From contig JAWUVO010000019.1 in the NCBI GenBank assembly GCA_034112325.1, positions 1 through 35,551 of the forward strand: 35,551 nt of DNA. Direction: 5' to 3'. This DNA is from Bermanella sp034112325. Its GTDB lineage: Bacteria > Pseudomonadota > Gammaproteobacteria > Pseudomonadales > Oceanobacteraceae. Positions 7,078 to 15,766 of this stretch are shown here, one piece after another; the stretch's first letter is position 1; every line of letters begins with the position of its first letter. The translations under genes were made by a program, and so were the position numbers. The notes beneath the pieces were generated by a model that saw nothing but the letters and a program-made list of their open reading frames with translations, searched no databases and had not been told where the DNA came from.

Positions 7078-8520
7078 ATGACGAACATATGGAATAACTA
7101 TCCTTGCGAACATTTCTATGATGAAGTGATAAGCAGCCCAGGTAATGCTCGTAAATCTGCTACAAAACTCGTGTCCTACTTTAAGGACCTGTCGGAAGAG
7201 ACGGTTGAATATCATCGTCAAGCCGCCGAATCCACCATTAAACAAATGGGTGTCAGCTTCACTGTATACACAGACGAAGGCAATATAGACCGAGCATGGC
7301 CTTTTGATATTGTTCCCAGAACTATTAGTAAAACCCAGTGGGACAAAACAGCCGAAGGTCTTAAGCAGCGTTTAAAAGCACTTAATATGTTTATAAACGA
7401 CCTATACAACGATCAAAATATTATCAAGGACGGCGTTGTCCCTGCTTATGTAATTGAACAGTCAGAGAATTTTCGCAAAGAGTGCATTGGCTTTACGCCC
7501 CCTTTAGGGGTTTGGGCGCACATATGTGGCACTGACTTGGTGCGTGATGGCGACGGCGAATTCTATGTTTTAGAAGATAACCTTCGTGTGCCCTCTGGTG
7601 TTTCTTATATGCTAGAAAACAGGGCAATAACCAAACGAATTCTTCCCGAGCTGTTCGAAGAAATCAATATCGCACCCATTGATGACTACTGCCCTAACTT
7701 GTTTGAAACACTAGTTGCATTGTCGCCGCGCAAAATTGCCAAACCGGTTGTCGTGGTATTGACTCCTGGTATATATAACTCAGCTTATTTTGAGCATGCT
7801 TTTCTTGCTCAGCAAATGGGTTGCGAACTGGTAGAAGGTGCAGACCTTGTAGTTGAAGATGACGACTGCGTTTATATGAAAACAATTTCAGGCCTAGAGC
7901 GTGTTGATGTTGTTTACCGTCGTATTGACGACTTGTTTATTGACCCTGAGGTATTTAACAAAGAATCAACATTAGGTGTGAGTGGTTTAATGCGCGCTTG
8001 GAAAGCTGGTAATATTGGCCTAGCCAACGCTCCGGGGGCGGGTGTTGCCGACGACAAAGTTATTTATGCATTTGTACCCGACATTATTCGCTATTACTTA
8101 AAAGAAGAGCCGTTACTAAAAAATGTAAAAACGTATTTATGTTATGACGACGAACAACGAGAATACGTTATAAACAACATTGAAAAGTTGGTGGTTAAAC
8201 CTGCCAATGAATCAGGTGGTTACGGCATGCTAGTGGGACCGCATTCTACTAAAAAAGAACGCGACAAATTTGTAAAATTAATACAAGCAAACCCACGCAA
8301 CTATGTTGCTCAGCCAACTCTTGCATTATCTACCTGCCCTACCTTTGTGGGCAAAAATGAACTAGAACCACGACATCTAGACCTTAGGCCTTTTGTGCTG
8401 CAAGGCAAAAGTCTGTACGTCACCATGGGTGGACTTACACGTGTAGCCATGAAAAAAGGATCTTTGGTGGTGAACTCATCCCAAGGTGGTGGCAGTAAAG
8501 ATACTTGGATTGTGGATTAG
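7078..8520 (+). CDS. Circularly permuted type-2 ATP-grasp protein (DUF404/DUF407)
   Basis: This 480-residue ATP-dependent carboxylate-amine ligase-like enzyme is predicted to form amide or peptide bonds on an unknown substrate. I chose ATG 7078 (MTNIWNNYPCEHFYDE) because relatives begin there; an upstream ATG at 7003 would add 25 non-homologous residues. Family motifs look intact: YVLEDNLRVPSGVSYMLENR (about 163-182, with the E-D-N metal/ATP residues), VVKPANESGGYGML (about 372-385, ATP-binding lysine and glycine loop), and HLDLRPF (about 433-439). It ends 9 bases before the alpha-E gene and heads a five-gene plus-strand cluster. Aravind and colleagues' comparative genomics placed this family among predicted amidoligases; no substrate is established. 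Confidence 0.9.
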   Translation: MTNIWNNYPCEHFYDEVISSPGNARKSATKLVSYFKDLSEETVEYHRQAAESTIKQMGVSFTVYTDEGNIDRAWPFDIVPRTISKTQWDKTAEGLKQRLKALNMFINDLYNDQNIIKDGVVPAYVIEQSENFRKECIGFTPPLGVWAHICGTDLVRDGDGEFYVLEDNLRVPSGVSYMLENRAITKRILPELFEEINIAPIDDYCPNLFETLVALSPRKIAKPVVVVLTPGIYNSAYFEHAFLAQQMGCELVEGADLVVEDDDCVYMKTISGLERVDVVYRRIDDLFIDPEVFNKESTLGVSGLMRAWKAGNIGLANAPGAGVADDKVIYAFVPDIIRYYLKEEPLLKNVKTYLCYDDEQREYVINNIEKLVVKPANESGGYGMLVGPHSTKKERDKFVKLIQANPRNYVAQPTLALSTCPTFVGKNELEPRHLDLRPFVLQGKSLYVTMGGLTRVAMKKGSLVVNSSQGGGSKDTWIVD

Positions 8521-8529
8521 GAATAGAAT

Positions 8530-9459
8530 ATGTTATCGCGCGTTGCAGAAAGAATTTATTGGGCCGCTCGTTATTTAGAGCGCATTGAAAACACCGCCAG
8601 ATTAATTGGTGTATACGACAAACTAATATATGACCTACCTAACAGTGTAGGCATTGATTGGTATAACTTAATCACCATTAATAGTGCCGACGAGGCATTT
8701 CACGAACGCTATAAAGTTCAAGACGAACGTAACGTGATTAAATTTTTGCTGGGAGATGAAAAGAACTCTTGCTCTGTTACCTCAAGTTTAAAGTTTGCTC
8801 GTGAGAACTTAAGAACTAGTAGAGATGTAGTACCCGCTGAAAGCTGGGAAATGATTAATGAGCTGCATCTTTTTGTTACAGAGAATTTGCAAAAGGGTAT
8901 AAACCGCAGCCAGCGTTTTGATTTCTTAGACGGCATAATTAAAAGTTGCCAGCAAATTCAAGGTTTAATTGTTGGCACAATGCCAAGAGACTCAGTTTGG
9001 TATTTTATGAAACTGGGCCGCAATATCGAACGTGCCGATATGACCACTAGATTACTAGATGCGGGGGTTCGAGCTCAAATTGAAACCAACGACGATGAAG
9101 ATGCTATTAATAGTCAGCAAATTGTTTGGGGTAACGTATTACGCTCTTTAGATGCGCATCAAAGTTATCGCCGTTCAGTAAGGGCCTCAGTTAATAGTAA
9201 AAAGGTAGTTGAATATATTGTTGAAGACACTGCCTTCCCAAGAACGATTAAGTACTGTTTTTCTTCTATGATCGATTCGTTAGAGCGCTTGCCTAATAAT
9301 GAATACGTACTTGAAAGCATTAAGAAAAAAGAAAGAATTAATATGAAGTCGGTTGATTACAACGATCTTGGCATTCCTATGAAAGATTTTTTAAATGATA
9401 TGCAGCTAGATATTGCGTCTATACATATGGATATTTCTCAGAATTGGTTTACAAACTAA
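8530..9459 (+). CDS. Alpha-E domain protein (DUF403)
   Basis: This 309-residue, mostly helical protein belongs to the alpha-E family (COG2307), almost always found next to or fused to the type-2 ATP-grasp domain. The N-terminal signature LSRVAERIYWAARYLERIENTARL is followed by the conserved helical core, including PRDSVWYFMKLGRNIERADMT in the middle and LDAHQSYRR further on. No catalytic residues are established; a partner or scaffold of the ligase is the usual inference. AGGA lies 8 bases before the ATG. Only 9 bases separate it from the upstream ligase gene and 16 from the next gene, which indicates cotranscription. Confidence 0.9.
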   Translation: MLSRVAERIYWAARYLERIENTARLIGVYDKLIYDLPNSVGIDWYNLITINSADEAFHERYKVQDERNVIKFLLGDEKNSCSVTSSLKFARENLRTSRDVVPAESWEMINELHLFVTENLQKGINRSQRFDFLDGIIKSCQQIQGLIVGTMPRDSVWYFMKLGRNIERADMTTRLLDAGVRAQIETNDDEDAINSQQIVWGNVLRSLDAHQSYRRSVRASVNSKKVVEYIVEDTAFPRTIKYCFSSMIDSLERLPNNEYVLESIKKKERINMKSVDYNDLGIPMKDFLNDMQLDIASIHMDISQNWFTN

Positions 9460-9475
9460 TAAGGCTTATAAATAG

Positions 9476-12400
9476 ATGACCATCCGTGTTGCCATCAATC
9501 ATCGAACAAGCTATAAATTTGATCGACCAGTATCTTTGTCTCCGCATACTGTTCGACTGCGTCCTGCCCCCCATAGCAGAACGCCTATTCATAGTTATAG
9601 CTTAAAAGTAAAACCTGCCGAACATTTCATTAATTGGCAGCAGGACGCTTTTGGGAATTATTTAGCGCGTCTAGTATTCCCAGAAAAATGTACTGAGTTT
9701 GAAATAGATGTAGAAGTAATCGCCGATATGGTGGCGATTAATCCTTTCGACTTTTTCGTAGAAGAATATGCAGACTTTTTCCCATTCTATTACACCAAGC
9801 AACTGAAAAAAGAGTTACTACCGTACTTAGAAAAAGAACCGTTAAAAAGTAAACACTGCGGCCCACTGTTTAAAAAATATTTGAAAAATATTGATACCTC
9901 TAAGCAGGCTATTAATGATTTCTTGGTAAATATAAACCAACGCTTACAACAGGATATTAATTATTTAGTTAGGCTTGAGCCCGGTGTGCAAACACCTGAA
10001 GAAACATTAAAAGAAGGCAAAGGCTCCTGTCGAGATTCTGCTTGGCTGTTAGTGCAACTGTTAAGGCACTGTGGCTTAGCGGCGCGCTTTGCATCTGGTT
10101 ATTTGGTGCAGCTTAAGTCGGATGAGAAATCTTTAGATGGGCCGTCTGGAACAGAAGAAGACTTTACTGACCTTCACGCTTGGTGTGAAGTATTTTTACC
10201 TGGCGCAGGCTGGGTTGGATTGGATCCTACCTCTGGGCTTTTTGCCAGCGAAGGACATATTCCACTGGCATGTACACCGCACCCAGTTTCGGCTGCACCG
10301 ATTGCCGGCTTTACAGATAAATGTGAAGTAGAATTTGATTTTAGCAATACCGTAACTCGAGTGTTAGAAGACCCTCGAGTTACCAAACCTTACAGCGAAG
10401 AACAGTGGCAGCAAATACAAGCACTGGGCGAAGCCGTTGATAAAGAGTTTGTTGAAAACGATGTGCGCTTAACCATGGGCGGTGAACCTACGTTTGTATC
10501 TATCGACGATATGGAATCGGAACAATGGAATACAGGCGCTTTAGGTGCAGACAAACTATCTCTTTCAAAAACATTATTATTAAAAATACGTGATCGCTTT
10601 GCACCTAATGGTCTACTGCATTACGGCCAAGGTAAATGGTATCCGGGGGAAGAAGTTCCGCGCTGGGCGCTAGGTGTTTTTTGGCGTACCGATGGCGAAC
10701 CGCTTTGGAGTAAACCTGAAAGTCTTGCACGTATTGACAAAAATTATGGTCATACAATTAAAGACGCTTGCCATTTTAGTCATGCACTTTGTATATTATT
10801 AGGCATTCCAAAAGCTCACTGTCAGCCCGCTTTTGAAGATGGCTTACACTATTTATTGAAGCAGCAGTCACTGCCTAAAAATATCGACTTACTGGCACAA
10901 AATGTAAAAACAGATGGTGACCGTCGTCGACTTGCTCATTTAATTGAGCGTGGCATGGACGTTCCTAGCGGCTTGGTTATTCCAATTGGTCGCGGCGAAG
11001 GCGACAAACAATGGAAAAGCAGTGTTTGGCCAATGAAACGTGAACGCATTGTATTAATTCCTGGTGACTCGCCAGTGGGTTTACGCTTGCCGTTAAATGA
11101 TTTGCCATCGCTGGCTAAAGAAGATCAAGAACTGCCTATCGAACGAGATCCGTTTGCGCCGCGTGATCCGCTGGTTAAACGTACCGACATTACTTTTGCA
11201 GAACCGGTGCCTTCCCATAAAGAGTTAACGGAAGCAGAAGAGATTTTACTGAAAAATAAAGCGATTGATGAGCAGTCAAAAGCAGATCCTAAATGGACAG
11301 AGGTGGTTCGTACCGCCATGTGTATTGAGGAACGAGAAGGACGCATTCATATCTTTATGCCTCCGTTAGAGTATTTGGAAGATTACGTAATTTTAGTCGC
11401 GGCTATTGAAGAAGCCGCTACTAAATTACAGCTTCCGGTTATTATTGAAGGTTATGAGCCACCAAGAGATCCACGTTTACTAAAATTATTAGTGACGCCT
11501 GACCCTGGTGTAATAGAAGTAAACGTTCATCCATCAAGTAACTGGAAAGAATTGGTTAATACCACCACTAAGCTTTATGAAGAAGCTAGGCTGTCTCGAT
11601 TATCAACTGAGAAGTTTATGCTAGATGGTCGCCATACTGGCACCGGCGGTGGTAATCATATTACCTTGGGTGGTTCTTCTCCTGAAGACAGCCCTCTGCT
11701 AAGACGTCCAGATTTACTGCGCAGCTTTATTACTTATTGGCAGCATCACCCAAGTTTGTCTTACCTGTTCTCAGGCATGTTCTTAGGGCCAACCAGTCAG
11801 GCTCCAAGAGTAGACGAAGGCCGTGATGAAATGCTGTACGAATTAGAAATTGCATTTTCACAAATGTCTGAGAGTGAAGTTCCGCAACCCTGGTTGGTCG
11901 ATAGGTTGTTAAGAAACCTATTAATCGACATAACCGGTAATACTCACAGGTCAGAGTTTTGTATCGATAAACTCTACTCGCCGGGCAGTGCCAGTGGTCG
12001 TTTAGGGATTTTAGAATTTCGTGGTTTTGAAATGCCGCCACACAGCCGCATGGCGTTGGTTCAAGCTTTGTTGGTTCGCTCATTATTGGCTAGGTTCTGG
12101 AAAGACCCTTATAAAAAGCCATTAGTAAGGTGGGGCACTCAGCTGCATGATCGCTTTATGATGCCGCATCATATTTGGCAAGATATGAAAGATGTTGTCA
12201 CAGACTTGCAAGAACATGGCTATCCGTTTGAACTGGATTGGTTGGCGCCGTTTGAAGAATTCCGTTTTCCGCATTACGGTCGCGTTAAGCTTGACGATAT
12301 TGAGCTTGAACTGCGCTGGGCAATTGAACCTTGGCATGTGCTAGGGGAAGAAAGCAGTAGCTTTGGTACTGCGCGATATGTTGATTCGTCTGTAGAACGC

Positions 12401-12880
12401 CTGCAAATTAAAGCTACAGGCTTAACAGATGGTCGCTATGTATTAGCCTGTAATGGGCGACGTGTGCCTATGCGCAATACCGAACGACATGGTGAATATG
12501 TAGGCGCTGTACGTTACCGTGCTTGGCAGCCGCCTTCGGCACTGCACCCGTTAATTGCTCCTAACGTGCCATTAGTATTTGATATTATTGATACTTGGAA
12601 TGGTCGTTCAATTGGTGGCTGTAGTTATCATGTATCTCACCCAGGTGGGCGTACTTACGATACTTTCCCAGTGAATTCTTTCGAAGCTGAATCTCGTCGG
12701 ATTAACCGCTTTGAAGATACTAGCCATACCCAAGGCCAAGTTCCAACAAGACCAGAAGTGGAGCCTTTGAGACAGTTTTTTACTAATCAAGAGCCGCCTC
12801 GTCCTATGGATGTGCCACCAGAAGAGCCAAATAACGAATATCCATATACATTGGATTTACGCCGACCTAGAGGATGCTAA
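9476..12880 (+). CDS. Transglutaminase-like protease fused to DUF2126
   Basis: This 1134-residue, two-part protein belongs to the COG4196-type family. The N-terminus (about 1-80) is the bacterial transglutaminase N-domain. The transglutaminase-like core follows, with an intact Cys-His-Asp triad: C185 (GSCRD), H234 (DLHAW) and D250 (GLDPTSG). The remaining roughly 800 residues are DUF2126, opening with RLTMGGEPTFVS. They contain a striking H720-TGTGGG-N727-H728 motif, and a C-terminal part rich in conserved Arg, Trp and Gly. I suspect a glutamine-synthetase-like ligase fold from the G-G-G-N-H pattern, but cannot show it. Transglutaminase-like domains here probably hydrolyse or transfer amide bonds. 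The length is normal for the family. Confidence 0.9.
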   Translation: MTIRVAINHRTSYKFDRPVSLSPHTVRLRPAPHSRTPIHSYSLKVKPAEHFINWQQDAFGNYLARLVFPEKCTEFEIDVEVIADMVAINPFDFFVEEYADFFPFYYTKQLKKELLPYLEKEPLKSKHCGPLFKKYLKNIDTSKQAINDFLVNINQRLQQDINYLVRLEPGVQTPEETLKEGKGSCRDSAWLLVQLLRHCGLAARFASGYLVQLKSDEKSLDGPSGTEEDFTDLHAWCEVFLPGAGWVGLDPTSGLFASEGHIPLACTPHPVSAAPIAGFTDKCEVEFDFSNTVTRVLEDPRVTKPYSEEQWQQIQALGEAVDKEFVENDVRLTMGGEPTFVSIDDMESEQWNTGALGADKLSLSKTLLLKIRDRFAPNGLLHYGQGKWYPGEEVPRWALGVFWRTDGEPLWSKPESLARIDKNYGHTIKDACHFSHALCILLGIPKAHCQPAFEDGLHYLLKQQSLPKNIDLLAQNVKTDGDRRRLAHLIERGMDVPSGLVIPIGRGEGDKQWKSSVWPMKRERIVLIPGDSPVGLRLPLNDLPSLAKEDQELPIERDPFAPRDPLVKRTDITFAEPVPSHKELTEAEEILLKNKAIDEQSKADPKWTEVVRTAMCIEEREGRIHIFMPPLEYLEDYVILVAAIEEAATKLQLPVIIEGYEPPRDPRLLKLLVTPDPGVIEVNVHPSSNWKELVNTTTKLYEEARLSRLSTEKFMLDGRHTGTGGGNHITLGGSSPEDSPLLRRPDLLRSFITYWQHHPSLSYLFSGMFLGPTSQAPRVDEGRDEMLYELEIAFSQMSESEVPQPWLVDRLLRNLLIDITGNTHRSEFCIDKLYSPGSASGRLGILEFRGFEMPPHSRMALVQALLVRSLLARFWKDPYKKPLVRWGTQLHDRFMMPHHIWQDMKDVVTDLQEHGYPFELDWLAPFEEFRFPHYGRVKLDDIELELRWAIEPWHVLGEESSSFGTARYVDSSVERLQIKATGLTDGRYVLACNGRRVPMRNTERHGEYVGAVRYRAWQPPSALHPLIAPNVPLVFDIIDTWNGRSIGGCSYHVSHPGGRTYDTFPVNSFEAESRRINRFEDTSHTQGQVPTRPEVEPLRQFFTNQEPPRPMDVPPEEPNNEYPYTLDLRRPRGC

Positions 12881-13083
12881 TAAAAACGGCCTTTTAAGGA
12901 TTGTTCAATTGCCAAGGATGGCAAATTCGACGGTGATAATCACAGCGATTAAATTGTGATTATCAGCGACGAAAAATACAGAAATTTAACGCTAAAAACT
13001 AAAATCGGTATATAATAACAAAACGCTTTCATCGATTTTTCAGCGTGCTATTTACACCATCCTTGTCGTTATTAGGTAACATT
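12881..13083 (+). promoter_or_regulatory. Intra-cluster gap with two inverted repeats and possible promoter
   Basis: This 203-base gap interrupts an otherwise tightly packed cluster. It contains TTGCCA-4-TGGCAA (12909-12924) and a perfect TGATAATCAC-12-GTGATTATCA (12934-12965). Downstream, TTTAAC (12985-12990) and TATATA/TATAAT (13009-13016) could be a weak promoter with a long 18-20 base spacer. A separately regulated second transcript for the last two genes is plausible. Confidence 0.45.
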
Positions 13084-15720
13084 GTGTCCCAGCCCATTTA
13101 TCCCCAAAACCAGCCGTTACCGCAGCCGCAATTTAGAACACAGGCAAAAGCCCAAGGACAATCTCAGGGACAGCAGTCTCAGGGACAGGCAGCAGACACC
13201 CAAGGTTTATTTTACCCACAACCTCCTGCATCTATTACTGACCATGTTTACACCCCTGAAGGCAACGTAAAGCCTGAGTGGAGCTACCTGTTAAATAGCT
13301 TCAATGATCTTGGTATTAATACTTTAGATGATCGTAATGACAAAGCTCGTCGAATTTTACGCGATGACGGTGCCACCTATAATATTTATAACAAGGGCAA
13401 TACTGAAAGCAGCCAATGGGAATTGGACTTGGTGCCTTCTATTATTGGCAGCGAAGACTGGGCAGGCATTGAAGCAGGCTTATTAGAGCGCGCCGAATTA
13501 TTTAACTTAATGTTAAGAGATTTTTACGGCCCAAGGACATTATTAAAACAGCTTGCTTTGCCAGCCGAAGCACTGTTTGGCCACGGTGGGTTTTTAAGAG
13601 CCTGCCAAGGAATTCAAGTTCCTGGTGAGCACGAATTGATTTTGCACTCAGTAGATATGGTTCGGCAGAAAGACGGCAGTATGTGCGTTTTATCTGACCG
13701 TACACAAGCGCCTAGTGGTGCTGGTTACGTTTTAGAAAATAGAACCGTCATGTCACGTGTTTTCCCCAGTTTATTTCGTGACAGCCACGTTCATCGTTTA
13801 GCCAGTTTTTTTCAGCGCTTACGCCATAAACTTATATCGTTGTCACCATCTGAAAACCAAGCCCGTGTAGTGGTTCTCACTTCAGGTCCGCACAATGAAA
13901 CCTATTTTGAACATTCTTATATTTCAAATTACTTAGGTTTTCCACTGGTACAAGGTGGTGACCTAGTAGTGCGCAATGGCTTTGTTTGGATGAAGTCTTT
14001 GAATGGCCTTGATCGGGTAGATGTAATTTTACGCCGCATTGATGATGTGTCTTGCGATCCTGTTGAGCTACAAAGCCGTTACCAGTTAGGTGTTCCTGGT
14101 TTGCTAGATGTAGTTCGATCTGGTCGTGTTGTTATGGCTAACCCGCTGGGGTCAGGTGTATTAGAAAACCCAATTTTATTAAAGTACTTACCTGCTATAA
14201 GTAAAGCACTATTAGGACGAGAGCCAAGACTTGCATCGGTTAAAACTTACTGGTGTGGCGACGCTGGCGATTTAAATTATGTAACCGCTAATATTAAAAA
14301 TTTAATTATCAAACCAATATACCGTGGCTCAAGCTTAAGCAGTGTATGGGGCGGTGACCTGAGTAGTTCAGAAATAACTGAACTGCTGGCTAAAATTAAA
14401 CACCGTCCGCAGCAATTTGTTGCTCAAGAGCGCGTAGATAAGTCACATATTCCGACACTGGCTAATGGAAAATTAGAACCTAGACCTTCTATTTTACGAA
14501 CGTTTGCAGTGGCGGCTGATAGTACCTACATTGTTATGCCCGGTGGCCTAACCCGAGTTGGATTAGAACAAGATTCGCCACGCATAAGCATGCAATCTGG
14601 CTGCCCAAGTAAAGATACATGGGTAACAGCCACCGAACCTGAAAGAGTAGACGATGACAATGCTGGCGATGGCGCTCAAGCCAAACTTGAAGCCATACTG
14701 GTTAGCTTACCAAGCCGTGTTGTTGAGAACTTATTTTGGATGGGGCGTTATGCAGAACGCGCCGAAGCATCGTTACGAATTCTTAGAACGGTGTTTATGC
14801 TGATTAGTGAAGAGCAAGCGATCAGTGAGGAATCTAAACGAATTTTATTAAGATCTATTACAGAAATAACCGGCACTCAACCGGGCTTTTTAGAAGCTAG
14901 TGAAGAACAGCTTAAAAATCCAGAAACAGAATTACTACTTATTATTAAAGATGGCAACCGCATGGGCAGCATCAAGTCTACGCTAAACTCGCTATTTTAT
15001 TGCGCTGACGAGTCTAAGGAACTGCTGTCTTCAGATACAATTCGTGTAATAAACGACCTTCGCGATGCGGTAGACAACTTAGAACCTTCATTTGCCAATG
15101 GCTTGTCATCTGCTCCTGAAGAAGCTCTGGATCCCTTGGTTACTCCACTAATAGCCCTTTCTGGATTGATACAAGAAAGTATGGTGCGCGGTGTTGGCTG
15201 GCATTTTATGAATTTAGGCCGACGCGTTGAACGTGCTGCTCAAATTATAAAAACAGTTACCACATTGATAACACCTGTGGTTAGCCGATCTGACAGTAAA
15301 ACGCTATTAAAAGCGATGCTGACTTCGATGGAAGTGAGCATTGCCTATCGCCGGCAAGGCCGTACCAGAGCTGGCGTGGAACTTGGACTTGAGTTGGTTA
15401 TGCTTGACGGTACCAACCCAAGGTCGCTAATGTTTCAGTTTGAACAACTGCAACATCATTTTGAAAATATAAGTAACAACGATGTAAAATCAACTCAGCT
15501 AGAAGAAGAAGATCGTGTGTTATTAGAAGCGGTCACTAGCCTTAAACTTTCTCGTATTTCTCAGTTAGCTGAAAACAGTGATGGCTACAGAGCAGAACTT
15601 ATAGAACTGTTAATGCGTGTTAATAAGTTACTGGCAGAGTTTAATAATATTGTTACCGATAAATATTTTGAACATAAAGTTGATGTTCAACAGTTAGTAA
15701 ATACTTATTTAGATGACTAG
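13084..15720 (+). CDS. Circularly permuted ATP-grasp / alpha-E fusion protein
   Basis: About 878 residues joining the modules of the two earlier genes: a DUF404/407 ATP-grasp-like part (about 50-530) and an alpha-E part from about 541 (SLPSRVVENLFWMGRYAERAE). I chose GTG 13084 (SQPIYPQNQ...), which has AGG seven bases upstream; GTG 13045 is possible but has no ribosome site. The N-terminal 5-40 is a Gln/Pro-rich low-complexity tail. Key ATP-grasp positions differ from the stand-alone ligase: E-D-N becomes S-D-R (about 204-206), the lysine/glycine loop becomes IIKPIYRGSSLSS (about 408), and DLRPF becomes ILRTF (about 470-474). It may therefore be a non-catalytic partner. The fusion and its divergence are probably family-wide. 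Confidence 0.88.
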   Translation: MSQPIYPQNQPLPQPQFRTQAKAQGQSQGQQSQGQAADTQGLFYPQPPASITDHVYTPEGNVKPEWSYLLNSFNDLGINTLDDRNDKARRILRDDGATYNIYNKGNTESSQWELDLVPSIIGSEDWAGIEAGLLERAELFNLMLRDFYGPRTLLKQLALPAEALFGHGGFLRACQGIQVPGEHELILHSVDMVRQKDGSMCVLSDRTQAPSGAGYVLENRTVMSRVFPSLFRDSHVHRLASFFQRLRHKLISLSPSENQARVVVLTSGPHNETYFEHSYISNYLGFPLVQGGDLVVRNGFVWMKSLNGLDRVDVILRRIDDVSCDPVELQSRYQLGVPGLLDVVRSGRVVMANPLGSGVLENPILLKYLPAISKALLGREPRLASVKTYWCGDAGDLNYVTANIKNLIIKPIYRGSSLSSVWGGDLSSSEITELLAKIKHRPQQFVAQERVDKSHIPTLANGKLEPRPSILRTFAVAADSTYIVMPGGLTRVGLEQDSPRISMQSGCPSKDTWVTATEPERVDDDNAGDGAQAKLEAILVSLPSRVVENLFWMGRYAERAEASLRILRTVFMLISEEQAISEESKRILLRSITEITGTQPGFLEASEEQLKNPETELLLIIKDGNRMGSIKSTLNSLFYCADESKELLSSDTIRVINDLRDAVDNLEPSFANGLSSAPEEALDPLVTPLIALSGLIQESMVRGVGWHFMNLGRRVERAAQIIKTVTTLITPVVSRSDSKTLLKAMLTSMEVSIAYRRQGRTRAGVELGLELVMLDGTNPRSLMFQFEQLQHHFENISNNDVKSTQLEEEDRVLLEAVTSLKLSRISQLAENSDGYRAELIELLMRVNKLLAEFNNIVTDKYFEHKVDVQQLVNTYLDD

Positions 15721-15766
15721 ATTGACACTTAGTACAGTTACACATCAAATAAAATGGAGGCCCTGA

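Noticed and set aside
11730..12083. 117-residue minus-strand ORF inside the DUF2126 gene
   Set aside because: It lies antisense to a well-conserved coding region and has low-complexity, cysteine/histidine-scattered composition typical of a shadow frame.
12934..12965. Intrinsic terminator in the middle of the ATP-grasp cluster
   Set aside because: The stem is AT-rich and neither strand has a T-run after it, so an operator or RNA hairpin is more likely.
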